From: Hominisplanchenecus murintestinalis
GTDB lineage: Bacteria; Bacillota; Clostridia; Lachnospirales; Lachnospiraceae
Direction of reading: 5' to 3'
Length of the DNA stretch: 64,000 bases
Assembly (NCBI GenBank): GCA_004793585.1
Contig: SRZB01000013.1
Coordinates: 1-64,000, forward strand
Shown one piece after another: positions 16,401 through 25,509 of the stretch (position 1 is the first letter of the stretch; the number at the start of each line of letters is the position of its first letter). The notes below the pieces were generated by a model that saw only the letters and a program-made list of their open reading frames with translations, was not told where the DNA came from and did no database searches. A program made the translations under genes and the position numbers.

Positions 16401-17395
16401 ATCCTACCAGATGTTATTTCCATAGAATTCTTTTCCCCGCTTGCAATTATAACTGCAGTACTGCCATCAAAGGAAACATCTACACTTTTCTGCCTATACT
16501 CTAAATGCAGACAATTTGTGTCCCTTTTAATTGTAAGCTTATTATTTGCGCCATCTACCAGATAGAACAATGGGCTATCAATTTTCACCTTGAATTTTTC
16601 ATAATCTACTATCGTTGGAACCTGCGGAACTCTAAGAACACTTCGTGCTTTTGTTAAAAACTCCACATAGAATATTTCTGATAGCCTTTCTGAAATCTTG
16701 TGGTTGCATTCCTCTACAAAGCGGTCCAGATCCTTTAATTCCTCCCAGCCTTTCCAAATCTTCTTATAATATTGATCTGATAATAATGTATTATTCGGAG
16801 GCATATTTTCCCAACGTCCAATTTCTTCAATTTCATCGACATATAAAACCGAATTGATAAAATTCCAAAATTCCCTCTCAACCTCTGTCATATTCTTACC
16901 TAAGAATTTTGTTTTTGTTTCTAAAATGTCATTTAACTCTTTCAACAAGGCGATATATAAGCGATTTTCACCAGTATCTAAGCTCATTCGTCTTTTTACA
17001 GCCATAAGAGAAGTGGAATTTGATATTTTTTCCTTTATTGTACGTCCAGGTCGCCTACTCAGCCAATTTAAGCCGTAACTGTTAATCTCCTTGACTTGAT
17101 ACACTGGAAGTTTAACATTTTCCCTTATAATATTTTCTCTCATATTTCCAGCGATGTGCCTAACTGCTGAGTCAACTTCTGTAATGATTTTGCTAACACC
17201 ATCCTGCTTGCCGAGCCTCAATGATGACTTATCATTATTGAATTCTAACAATTCTGCAATAGGATAAAAATCATCCTCGCCAGAAAGACGTATAATCCAA
17301 TCTTGCACATATAAAAGTAATTCAGCACGAGCTACTGACAAGTGATCAGCACTAAATGCCTTACAAAAATCCTCATAACTTTCAAACAGAATCAT
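13496..17395 (-). CDS. DUF2357 (McrC-like) protein with degenerate Hsp70-like domain (1299 aa)
   Basis: Large protein, last gene of the operon. Residues about 80-330 match DUF2357, the N-terminal region of McrC-type proteins; the hallmark is SLDTGENRLYIALLKEL at 138-154. Residues about 360-520 read like an Hsp70/actin-fold nucleotide-binding domain: FVFPDAFDEFQLSLVHKAAR (450s) mirrors the Hsp70 VPAYFND..R stretch, and DDILIIVDIVDDDVVFTMV (500-518) sits where Hsp70 has its DLGGGTFD phosphate loop, here without the glycines. The C-terminal 750 residues are unrecognised. I see no clear PD-(D/E)XK site, so it may act as a sensor or scaffold. The ATG follows AAGGAG, 60 bp after the McrB-like gene. 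Confidence 0.75.
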   Translation of the reverse strand: MILFESYEDFCKAFSADHLSVARAELLLYVQDWIIRLSGEDDFYPIAELLEFNNDKSSLRLGKQDGVSKIITEVDSAVRHIAGNMRENIIRENVKLPVYQVKEINSYGLNWLSRRPGRTIKEKISNSTSLMAVKRRMSLDTGENRLYIALLKELNDILETKTKFLGKNMTEVEREFWNFINSVLYVDEIEEIGRWENMPPNNTLLSDQYYKKIWKGWEELKDLDRFVEECNHKISERLSEIFYVEFLTKARSVLRVPQVPTIVDYEKFKVKIDSPLFYLVDGANNKLTIKRDTNCLHLEYRQKSVDVSFDGSTAVIIASGEKNSMEITSGRILKVVDLLFIKLGISVKGVVAKKIIERKNYKYITMDLFQLHPEYVNEDGNIETLKGRLALQKFAKYDLPCDDVNAVIIQSEEMVPYTIQSAVIDNSLPQLGQLMHLLEDQVVTGDFTFVFPDAFDEFQLSLVHKAARMAYRSVKSFPRSIGIAFDYQESADFEIKFNKDDILIIVDIVDDDVVFTMVQGLVSEDVKRDFPDYKGYIWERHPSTSYSIDDELSVLYDELRPTGFFKYAGNLFEAIGIEGIIDEKDKLSVIYDEESGFSFNKKISDIVRNFRINISDKVNKYLLDHQEIIGKSRTHIISLSENILYKGTCSFEQIDRSRALYGYKKYETLQQNTSTLLWRDHLPELAIKLLYGKFMLVDKETITPKFNVKKKILIDNEFTLPANGKTEYRFNLVQSDSNKKTKFMAVVKSPAFPLTEEVLCRLDMTYEYGAENPYVLFFRPKDKMNSKFIEAKVTWKKISEYPMYQLPSPKFAPEKTWEELQNYIGTRGVEDLIYGQRGMINRLISIQAGYSTMDLSKYDIQMKDRKNGKTFSIETETNSGELVNIIFSEKNKEPDKDNHTSVDFGKLQKVSFDLSKSLNKRYKVDLSDYEDDYGYVWKQLKNGWYACFIEMYTEQYGTITVAVYENQFDHPENFHDGIRNVSFEVPPPYMGKYRAQKIHDEDSGKPFTEYWALSIRRGNKPGFYTYGGRIYFLMHVIFAGRNSIHNPDCPSEFRDTFLETLEAWDDTYHSCDDEYIKSRIFGLMSISGPDMGEIYYNIAHENIEKYLDNKKFRLNDYIGYGLGDFTLLEEKELFKDIERIKEDKIICILSKAVWGNPDFIWNFPINLTFKYFQIAINRIGELLNGKNNRKIGKDITMCLEYILAVYRLRERYDDNQSIMMRLSQNTPKIQLLYEYVEEIIDRVGYNLIDIRCMLELEFSHKGLYENIPNLLYALLICITGDSEAGDISIAGLSMEDLEV

Positions 17396-17455
17396 ACGAC
17401 TAACTCCTTAATCTTCTTATTCTACAGATGTTTCGGTTTCTCCGTCTACATCCTT

Positions 17456-20017
17456 CTACTCTTCTGTCTTAACATCATCAACTTCAATATATTTCGCACT
17501 ACTCCACATAAATTGACCATATCCCTGTGTACATGCTATTTCAAAATCATCCTTCAACTTTTCAAATCCTTTGCTTTCAAGAAGGTCCTCAATTTCCTGT
17601 AAATGGTCTCTCCCTTTACCTCTGGTTTCAATACCACGCAATTTGGGCATAATTTTTTGAACAATTTGATCCTCGAAAGCAATTCTCATATTGTTCTTTA
17701 ATTCTTCTGTCACTTCAACAGTATCGAAATTCCAAGTGCGCTTCTTCTCGTCACGCTGCCCATTCTTTCTTAATAATTCACTAACAGTAGGATAATTAAG
17801 AATATAGTTCATGATAGACTGCCATACTCTATGACCTAATGCTCTTCCTACTTTCTCCAGTATATTATTAATTTCTTCGACAATTTCTCTGTATCTATCT
17901 AATTCGGAAATTAATGCAGATTTTTCATTTGTTGATGTAATCAAATTTCTTATAATCCATCCCGTCCATTTAGACTCTGTCAACATCTTCCTATCTTTTA
18001 TCATTGCAGAAAGATTCTTAAGTGTTGTTCTACTAATCAATGTATGCGGTCTGGGGAAATAAATCACCAACCCTCTATCCAATACTTTATCCGACAATGA
18101 CTTTGTTGTCTCATCCTGATTCATAGTACCTGTCCAGAGAATCGTTCTCTTTAACTGTAATTCATAAGGCTCTACGCCTGCACCTAGCTTGACTTCAACC
18201 GTAGGTACGTTCTTTGCAGTCCCCCTTCTGGTTTCAAGCTTACTTAAAAACTCAGCAAAATAATGCTCAACATGAGCCAAGTTCATTTCGTCCAAGAGCA
18301 CAACACTCATATAAGGACTATACTGATTATCTTCCGTACACTGTGCTAAATATTTAAGCAAAGGTTCCGGCTCAAATCTATTATCAATAGAATTAAAAAA
18401 GCCAAGCATAGCCTCCTGACTATCCCAACTAGGCTGCACAGGAACGCTTATAAAATTCATTCCTCCAAATGCTGCATATAATTTTGGCAGCTCTGATTTT
18501 CCAGTTCCACTTACTCCAGCCAAAACAGCAATTGTAGACCAATCTGAAATTTTCAATGCAGTGTGAAATGCATAAAGGATTCTTTTTGGAAAAGAGATTC
18601 CATAACCATCACACTGCGATTTAATATTATTAAGCCACTCTATTTCTTCGCCCTCATATATATTGGATGCGACTGCAAATCCTTCTGTATATCCACTTCG
18701 TATCTCAGCAATTCTTGCGTCTCTATCAGCTGTTCTTGTTTCTGTTGCACTCAATCGCTTAATACGGTCCTCATACCGTGCAACTATCCCTTCAAGCTCC
18801 TCCACCTGTGATTTCAATTCGCTATTTAAAGACTCAACTTTATGCTTTTCGACCTCAATAGCGTCAACACCTTCTTGTGACTTTTTCATAGCAGCGTTCT
18901 GCTGACGAAGAGAGTCATTTGCCAGCTTCAAATCATCATATTGACGCTTAAGCTCGTCAAGTTCTTGCTGTGTTCCACCTGGTGCTCTTTTCGCAAGCTC
19001 CGCTGTCAATTTATCAATTTCCTTTTGCTTACTGGCAAGGCGATCTTGAATTATAACAGGTTCGTCACCAATACTTGCCTTAAAGTTTTCAATTGCGTCT
19101 ACAGATTTGCTGAGGTCGTTAGCTCTTTTTCTCAAATCCTCTAACGCCCTATCTTTTTCATTGATACACTCCTTATATTCTCTTTCCTTATCACTCCATC
19201 TTTCACTCACAAGAGCATCCAGGTCATCTTCTCTACTTTCAATATTTTCCTCTCGCCTATCATTCCTGCGCGCTTTTCGATCTGCTTCTTCTTTGGCATC
19301 CTCGGCTTCTTTTTGAGCTTTCTCCAATTCCTGAATTTTCTCTTCATAAGTTTTTATCTGTTCCTGCAAATTTAATTGCTGTTCATTTATGCTCTTGTTC
19401 TTTTCAACAATTTCTAAATCTGCCTGAGCATTCAATCTTTTTCTGCGGTCTGAGGCCTCAATCTCGGCTTCGTTTCTGATTCTTTCTGCTTCTTTCTTTG
19501 CGTCACTTCTTATAGTTTCTACCTCTTTTTCTGCCTGTGCCCTCCTATCTTCAAGCTCCTTTTCAAAGGAAGTCTCCATTTCCCCCCGTCTTTTGGAAAT
19601 CATCTCTGATATTTTTTCCAGAGCCATTGAACGTTCTTGGGATATTTCTTCATCCAGACTTTTCTTCCTTTCAAGCCTTTTTTTTGCAAGTTCGCTTTCT
19701 TGGATTTTTTCTATTTCCGAAACCTTGTCTTCTCGTTCTAAGACTGCAATCTCGCGCTCTAAAATATCACTTTCCTTTTTGTCCAGCTCAGCAAGCCGCT
19801 TATTATAACGTTCTTCTTTTTTGGCAACTTCCTCTAATGCTTTTTGTAATTTTTCTTCCTTTTCTCTGACCTCATCTTCAAGTCGAGTTTGCTCTGCACC
19901 CACACTTTGAACTTCAAGATTTTCCATCTCTTCACCTATCTGAACTTCTGTACCTCCTTTATCAACATTCGCTTCATCTTTTATAACAGTATTCTCCAAG
20001 TTATTATTATTTGCCAT
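17456..20017 (-). CDS. McrB-like AAA+ NTPase with long coiled coil (853 aa)
   Basis: Motor protein of the McrB branch of AAA+ NTPases, the translocase/regulator of type IV restriction. Residues about 40-430 are an almost unbroken coiled coil rich in Glu, Lys and Arg. The AAA+ domain follows: Walker A GVSGTGKS (501-508), Walker B VVLLDEMNLAHVEHYFAEFL (572-591), whose Asn-Leu-Ala run is typical of McrB, and sensor GTMNQDETT (630-638), the McrB MNxxD region with Asp one place early; arginine finger candidate in VLDRG. Classical McrB uses GTP; the altered signature leaves GTP or ATP open. The start overlaps the previous stop by 11 bp. Coiled-coil McrB proteins mark CoCoNuT-type systems. Confidence 0.88.
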   Translation of the reverse strand: MANNNNLENTVIKDEANVDKGGTEVQIGEEMENLEVQSVGAEQTRLEDEVREKEEKLQKALEEVAKKEERYNKRLAELDKKESDILEREIAVLEREDKVSEIEKIQESELAKKRLERKKSLDEEISQERSMALEKISEMISKRRGEMETSFEKELEDRRAQAEKEVETIRSDAKKEAERIRNEAEIEASDRRKRLNAQADLEIVEKNKSINEQQLNLQEQIKTYEEKIQELEKAQKEAEDAKEEADRKARRNDRREENIESREDDLDALVSERWSDKEREYKECINEKDRALEDLRKRANDLSKSVDAIENFKASIGDEPVIIQDRLASKQKEIDKLTAELAKRAPGGTQQELDELKRQYDDLKLANDSLRQQNAAMKKSQEGVDAIEVEKHKVESLNSELKSQVEELEGIVARYEDRIKRLSATETRTADRDARIAEIRSGYTEGFAVASNIYEGEEIEWLNNIKSQCDGYGISFPKRILYAFHTALKISDWSTIAVLAGVSGTGKSELPKLYAAFGGMNFISVPVQPSWDSQEAMLGFFNSIDNRFEPEPLLKYLAQCTEDNQYSPYMSVVLLDEMNLAHVEHYFAEFLSKLETRRGTAKNVPTVEVKLGAGVEPYELQLKRTILWTGTMNQDETTKSLSDKVLDRGLVIYFPRPHTLISRTTLKNLSAMIKDRKMLTESKWTGWIIRNLITSTNEKSALISELDRYREIVEEINNILEKVGRALGHRVWQSIMNYILNYPTVSELLRKNGQRDEKKRTWNFDTVEVTEELKNNMRIAFEDQIVQKIMPKLRGIETRGKGRDHLQEIEDLLESKGFEKLKDDFEIACTQGYGQFMWSSAKYIEVDDVKTEE

Positions 20018-22115
20018 TGTAATATCCTCCTAAAATCTTGATTATGTTTATTACTTTCTCTCTTAAATCCGCAAGTTCCTGATCAGATACCATTAAAGAA
20101 ATATTATTTGCATGCTTTCGATAGTCCAATATTTTTGATACAACTCCTACTATATCCTGTCCCTTAAGAAGTTCTACTTCATCGAACAGATTCGGAATTA
20201 GCACTAAAAAATGTGCTCCAAGTGTCGCCTTGAACCCTTTTCTAGCTGCATTATATCTCTCATTTTTTACAGTTACTAATGACTTTGGCAATTTAACTCC
20301 CAAAATTTCTTCATTCGTCTTTATGCACTCGTCTTTAGATAACCATTTTGCATCAACATTTTTTATACTCTCCTCATAAAACACTGTCTGCAGGATTCTG
20401 TATAGAATCTGAACATACTCATATGCTGCCGGTAGCTGCGTTGAATTTTTATCCGGCGATATTTTCCTGAAATCTGCTTGAACCCCTTCGTCCAATGAAA
20501 AATAAAGTAAATTTCCCAATGCTTTCTCACATGCAACAGTGGCCCTTAATCTTTCATTCGACACATCTTTTTTATCACTGTTATCTTCCTTTTTCTCATT
20601 CGATACATGTTCTTTCTCACTTATATCCTCTTTTTTTAGTTGGATATCTGGCAAAATAGTTGTAATAATTCTTACTGCATGATCTCTGATTTCTTCGACT
20701 CTTATATTTTCCACCTTAACCGTCGAATCATGTCTGAAATCAGCTGCCATCTTACCTATACGATTAATAAATGTAACCAATGTATGATCTTGCACAACCA
20801 GTTTTCTAAATTCACTGTCATCGCGTTCACTTGCTTCAACTATACATAAAGGCAGAGCCATTTTCATAGTTGGAGTCACATCTCCCACCCTTTGATATAT
20901 CATCTCAGCCTTTTTGCCATCGAAATTGTTAAACAAATTTTGATAACCTTCCAAATCACCCATCCCAATCTTTTTTGCAAGATTATTTATCGTTTCAAAA
21001 TTTTCATATGTTTTTTGCCTCTTAAATAATTGCAACAATGAATCAGACACTGGATATTTCAATGAAAGATAGTAAAATGCCCATTCAAGCATACCGTAAC
21101 AATTGATAATCACCTGTCTTTTATCCTCATCCGTTTGTTTTATATCATCAAGTGATGATTCATCAGATATTTTATGCATATATTTTTCCATATCTCGACA
21201 ATACCTTACAACTTCGGGATATTTTCCATTATATACCTGCTGTCTACTTCCTTCAACCTGATTTCCTTCCATATCCATCTTAACTGCCTTACTTTGAACA
21301 TTCATTACCAAATCTGGATTTGTAGCCTTAATATATCCAAAAATCTCATCAATGTTCAAAACAAAGCCATCAGAAACCATAAGTTCCTCGGAGTTTCCAT
21401 TTTGAACTGCCATTTGCATATGAAAATAGATATTTTCCCCTCTGGTTGACTCTATCCCATATTCCTCTGCAAGAACTATACTTGGTCTTTTTCGTTTGTT
21501 TGCAAGTCTGTTATACTTCTTTATTGCATTTTTTATTGTCACCTGTGGGAGAATAGCCATCTTTCTTTCTCCTTTTTTCTCCCTAATACAAGCTCCGGTA
21601 ACTCTCTTTTGATTTCCGATGCTCCCAAATCCCAAAGTAATTTTAGACCACGAAAAATCGACAATGTCTTCTGATATAAAATCACCAAAATGAATATAGG
21701 GCAAAATAACATCGCAGCCATTTGCAATAAAAATCTTCGCAGTTTGATATTCAACTTCTTTGCGTAAGGATTCCTGTAAATCAAGTTGATTTTTTCCTGC
21801 ATCCGATAATGTATATTTATCCTCAAGCAACCCCTTTTCCAGCAATCTGGTAATTATGAAATTAACCAAATCCTTTTCCAGACATATAATATCTGCCAAC
21901 TCTGATGCTGAACATTGCTTCAACCTAAGCATACGTAGAATAGTTTCTTCAAAAATATCTAACACTCTTGTTTCCTGAACATTGACAGGTAATTTAAGAT
22001 CATAACTGGCACACTGAACAAATATATCTGTAGGTCGTCCGAGTATGGGGGCATTTAAGAAAAGGTTGTTAGCCTTATCTGTTTTAAGCAAACTTATCAC
22101 TTTAGGTTTGGCCAT
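20007..22115 (-). CDS. Winged-helix protein, possible HEPN-like ends (702 aa), unknown
   Basis: Not assigned to a family. Residues about 50-115 look like a winged helix (RVLDIFEETILRMLRLKQ, then ELADIICLEKDLVNFIITRL and LTDAGKN-like LSDAGKNQL). A Lys/Glu-rich linker with the repeat KEHVSNEKKED / KKDVSNERL lies near 500. Two helical segments end in similar patterns: FRHDSTV followed by a long helix (about 457) and YRKHANN followed by a long helix (about 665), reminiscent of HEPN ribonuclease ends, but neither shows a strict R-x4-6-H motif. It overlaps both neighbours (11 and 14 bp), so it is translated with the helicase and the McrB-like protein. It could be the nucleic-acid-cutting or -sensing subunit. 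Confidence 0.6.
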   Translation of the reverse strand: MAKPKVISLLKTDKANNLFLNAPILGRPTDIFVQCASYDLKLPVNVQETRVLDIFEETILRMLRLKQCSASELADIICLEKDLVNFIITRLLEKGLLEDKYTLSDAGKNQLDLQESLRKEVEYQTAKIFIANGCDVILPYIHFGDFISEDIVDFSWSKITLGFGSIGNQKRVTGACIREKKGERKMAILPQVTIKNAIKKYNRLANKRKRPSIVLAEEYGIESTRGENIYFHMQMAVQNGNSEELMVSDGFVLNIDEIFGYIKATNPDLVMNVQSKAVKMDMEGNQVEGSRQQVYNGKYPEVVRYCRDMEKYMHKISDESSLDDIKQTDEDKRQVIINCYGMLEWAFYYLSLKYPVSDSLLQLFKRQKTYENFETINNLAKKIGMGDLEGYQNLFNNFDGKKAEMIYQRVGDVTPTMKMALPLCIVEASERDDSEFRKLVVQDHTLVTFINRIGKMAADFRHDSTVKVENIRVEEIRDHAVRIITTILPDIQLKKEDISEKEHVSNEKKEDNSDKKDVSNERLRATVACEKALGNLLYFSLDEGVQADFRKISPDKNSTQLPAAYEYVQILYRILQTVFYEESIKNVDAKWLSKDECIKTNEEILGVKLPKSLVTVKNERYNAARKGFKATLGAHFLVLIPNLFDEVELLKGQDIVGVVSKILDYRKHANNISLMVSDQELADLREKVINIIKILGGYYNGK

Positions 22116-25100
22116 TTAGAACAACTCCTTCCTTCTTTGCTTTTTCATACAGTTTTTTCATAGCCGGTACACATTTCTCAGCAATATTTGACCAATCTTT
22201 TCCAGCAAAGATGTTTGAATCTCCAACAACAATCAACAATCTTTTCTGCCTGCTCAATGCTACGCATAATCTGTTTTCAGAAGTAAGGAATCCATAGTTC
22301 TTCATTCCTACTTCCTGAATATATGATTTCCAAAGATCATATGTCTCTGATGTTTTTTCCTCACCACTTGGCTCCATATTCAACAAATCCAGATTTATTT
22401 CTGGTGCTTTTTTGTGACTTCTCACCACAGACAAGAAAATAACATCAAACTCCATTCCTTGAAATGCATCTACGCTTCCTACTCTAACCTTATCCGCATA
22501 AATCCCCAATTTTTTCTTAATCTCTTTTACTTGTGCACTGTAAAATGTGATAACTCCATATGTTAAATCTCTGCCATCTTCATCTACTCCTCGACCAGAT
22601 TCAATGAAGTCCTTTACCTTTCTTGCAATTAGATCTGCCTCACAATATCTAACCCGACTCGTACCAAATCTTTCTTCTGGTCCTGCACTATTCTTAACAT
22701 CTATCCAAACAAGTGGTTTATCATAAAAATTTTGTCTAAATTTACTTGCCGGCAAAGGCGATTTGAATCCCTCATCATAATCTTCATAGAACTGTTTTGA
22801 CACGAACTCACCCAACATCGGATGCATCCTATACTGTGCGTCCAATGTAATTGTTCTCTCAATACGATCCTGAGAATACAACTCTTTAGATTTGTTCATA
22901 AGGTATTCAAACATACTAATTTTAACTACATTTTTATCAACACCCCCTTCGTTTACCTGCATATTTTCAAAAATCTCCTCGTTATAAATGTGTGGTAACT
23001 GACGATGATCTCCAACAAGAATAATTCTTCTTTTCCCCTGTGCCATGGGCACCATCAAATCCCCTGGATTTACTCTTGCCGCCTCATCAATTATAATTGT
23101 GTCATATACTGGATGCTCTTCTCCCACGATAGCTTTCGCTCTTTTAATTGCTTTTCCCTCACTTTGCTGTGTCGTAGCAGAAAACACAAAATTATATCCC
23201 ACAACGGAATCGAGAACCCCTGACAAATTACCGTCTAGTTCATTAAGAAGGTTATACAGTATCTCTTCCTCCTCATTTTTAGGATTATGGACTGCTTGGC
23301 ACATCCTATTATATATTTCAAGAACATCTCCCCTAACTCTATCAACATGGTAACTGGATTTTGGAGTACATTTATCAATCAGTAACTGCTTAGCTTCTTT
23401 GAGAGATTCCAACAATTCATCTGATACTGCTCCCCCGCGAAAATCTGCCGCCACTTCCAGAATATCCATAATACGTTTATTTTCATTTACATCACGATTA
23501 ATGATCTTCTCTAAGCTTTCCAGAAGATCGTCTGCATTATCTGCTCCATCATCTAAAAATCCTGCCTTTGTTGTTCTAATTCTTCTTATCTTGGTTAATA
23601 TATCATTTGTCCTTGCCTCTTCAGTAGCCGATATATCATCAAGCAAAAAACCGATTTCCTCGTTTACATCACTGTCAAGGCAAATTGATCTTGCATATTT
23701 TAAAAAATTCACTGCGTTAGCATCGCTAGGAACTAACATATACATATCTCTAAGTTTCATGAGTCTTTTTTGTTCTACTGTCGTATTTACTGTTGGGTTT
23801 CTTTTAAGCAATTTGCCCTTGTATTCATTACACCAGTTTTCTAAAGCTTTTTCCATAGAAACATCATCATCACCCTGAGTTCCAAACTTTATTGTGGGCA
23901 ATGAATTGATACTTAATCTTTCTATAACATTTCGAACCGCATCATGCTGAAAACTCGTAACAAGAACTTGTCCTTTCACATCTTTCCGCTTATCTGCAAT
24001 CTCATTTAACCTTTCAATAATTGCTGTAATAACTGTTGTTTTTCCCGTCCCGGGAGGTCCTTGAATTATCGCTATATCCGGTGTATTGAGTGCTAAATCA
24101 ATTGCTTTAATTTGTGTAGAAGTTGGCTCATGAGAAAAAATTTTTTCCTTCACAAACGGAGATAGCGGAGCTATCTTTTTTACCTCATGCATATCTGCAA
24201 ATTCTCCAGAAACACGTCCCTCAATAATTCTACCTAGGGCAGGATTGGCAGATTCAGCATTCATAATGAGGTCTCTTGCAGATTCTCTTCTTAAAATCTG
24301 TTGCATATCCCCATAAATATCTAAGGATGCTACTCCCTCCGGAATCTCCTCTTCATCTCCCACTTCTATGACAATATATCCACTTTTATCTACTCGTTTA
24401 ACTTTTCTGGATATACCTCTTCTTTTAGGTATGCTTGATTCCTCAAGTGTCATGAAATATTCCTTAAACTGCGACCATGTCATGCTCGCTTCCTGGATAT
24501 ATATTGGTGCTTGTTCAGAGAAAAGAATATTATCTCCATTGGTTATTAACTGCAGAGATTCTGCAGATAAGCCAACAGGCATTATCACGATACCACCTTC
24601 TGCTCTGGAACTATTATTTCTGTTAATCGAGAATGCACCAACTCTTCTGCTGCGTTCAAGCAGAAAATCCCCTTCAAGTTTTGTATATTGATCCCATATA
24701 TCTATATATCCAGTATTCTCACTTAATTCTTTCCGCACCTTTTCTGAAACATATCGTTCTCCATCTCTAAACGAAATATCCCCAATATTCAGTGCAAGAT
24801 TAGGAATATTAGCATTAACAGTATCAATCTTCTCAGCATATAAAAATACATCTTCCCCTATCACTTTCTGACTTACACTGAATGAATAATCTTGTCCATA
24901 AATCTTTAGTTTTTTCCCTGAAACTTCCTTTACAGGTTCCTCATCAGAAACAATGTTGGTGTCTGAATCCTTTTCCTCCTCTGATGTATCATTATCTTCA
25001 TCATTTGAGGTGGATGCATCTTCTCCAGCATTGATTTCTTCAAATTTATAGAATCCGCTTGTATATGCGAAACAGTTTGATGTTTCATTGCTTAAGATAA

Positions 25101-25509
25101 AATTCTTTCTAACAGATTCCTCAAAATCTTCAGGCTTAGGACTTACGAGTTTTTTTGTCCGTAGTATTTCTTTTACTTTCTCACTTATAATCACATTTGT
25201 CTTTTTATCCACTTTAGCTGTATAAAAAAACACAATATGTAAATCAAATTCAGCCAACTTATTTCCTGCAGGGCACACATATGCAAGGTTATAGTTGTTT
25301 TGCCGCATCCGATCCAATATCATTCTCGCATCAGATTCGATCTTAAACTTAAAAGAATAATGCCCATCGCTAGTTAAAAACTCAAACGCATCTATTCCTT
25401 TTGCCTGTATTCTTCCCTCAACAGACATGAATGGAACTACAATCGTAAGCTCGCATTTTAATTCAGAAAAAGTACATTCTTTATTTGTCTTGAAATCCAT
25501 TAATATCAT
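22102..25509 (-). CDS. Dna2/Upf1-like SF1 helicase (1135 aa)
   Basis: Superfamily 1B helicase expected to unwind or translocate on DNA or RNA. All motifs are present: Walker A QGPPGTGKTT (482-491), motif II IIIDEAARVNPGDL (805-818), motif III LVGDHRQLPH (831-840), motif IV AQYRMHP (891-897), motif V GSVDAFQGMEFDVI (1011-1024), motif VI ENRLCVALSRQ (1078-1088). The first 160 residues and the stretch 200-400 contain beta-rich, OB-like segments, separated by an acidic low-complexity linker (160-190). An insertion of about 250 residues sits between motifs Ia and II. It overlaps the kinase gene by 4 bp (ATGA) and the next gene by 14 bp. Confidence 0.93.
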   Translation of the reverse strand: MILMDFKTNKECTFSELKCELTIVVPFMSVEGRIQAKGIDAFEFLTSDGHYSFKFKIESDARMILDRMRQNNYNLAYVCPAGNKLAEFDLHIVFFYTAKVDKKTNVIISEKVKEILRTKKLVSPKPEDFEESVRKNFILSNETSNCFAYTSGFYKFEEINAGEDASTSNDEDNDTSEEEKDSDTNIVSDEEPVKEVSGKKLKIYGQDYSFSVSQKVIGEDVFLYAEKIDTVNANIPNLALNIGDISFRDGERYVSEKVRKELSENTGYIDIWDQYTKLEGDFLLERSRRVGAFSINRNNSSRAEGGIVIMPVGLSAESLQLITNGDNILFSEQAPIYIQEASMTWSQFKEYFMTLEESSIPKRRGISRKVKRVDKSGYIVIEVGDEEEIPEGVASLDIYGDMQQILRRESARDLIMNAESANPALGRIIEGRVSGEFADMHEVKKIAPLSPFVKEKIFSHEPTSTQIKAIDLALNTPDIAIIQGPPGTGKTTVITAIIERLNEIADKRKDVKGQVLVTSFQHDAVRNVIERLSINSLPTIKFGTQGDDDVSMEKALENWCNEYKGKLLKRNPTVNTTVEQKRLMKLRDMYMLVPSDANAVNFLKYARSICLDSDVNEEIGFLLDDISATEEARTNDILTKIRRIRTTKAGFLDDGADNADDLLESLEKIINRDVNENKRIMDILEVAADFRGGAVSDELLESLKEAKQLLIDKCTPKSSYHVDRVRGDVLEIYNRMCQAVHNPKNEEEEILYNLLNELDGNLSGVLDSVVGYNFVFSATTQQSEGKAIKRAKAIVGEEHPVYDTIIIDEAARVNPGDLMVPMAQGKRRIILVGDHRQLPHIYNEEIFENMQVNEGGVDKNVVKISMFEYLMNKSKELYSQDRIERTITLDAQYRMHPMLGEFVSKQFYEDYDEGFKSPLPASKFRQNFYDKPLVWIDVKNSAGPEERFGTSRVRYCEADLIARKVKDFIESGRGVDEDGRDLTYGVITFYSAQVKEIKKKLGIYADKVRVGSVDAFQGMEFDVIFLSVVRSHKKAPEINLDLLNMEPSGEEKTSETYDLWKSYIQEVGMKNYGFLTSENRLCVALSRQKRLLIVVGDSNIFAGKDWSNIAEKCVPAMKKLYEKAKKEGVVLNGQT

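Noticed and set aside
13496..17395. McrC nuclease
   Set aside because: DUF2357 pattern is present but I could not find a PD-(D/E)XK set, so a nuclease call was not made.
21539..21826. Minus-strand ORF of 95 codons in another frame of the winged-helix gene
   Set aside because: It has no ribosome site and no recognisable protein pattern, unlike the nested tnpV case.
22102..25509. Cas3-like or RecB-type nuclease-helicase
   Set aside because: Motifs are of the SF1B Dna2/Upf1 type and no HD or PD-(D/E)XK site was found.
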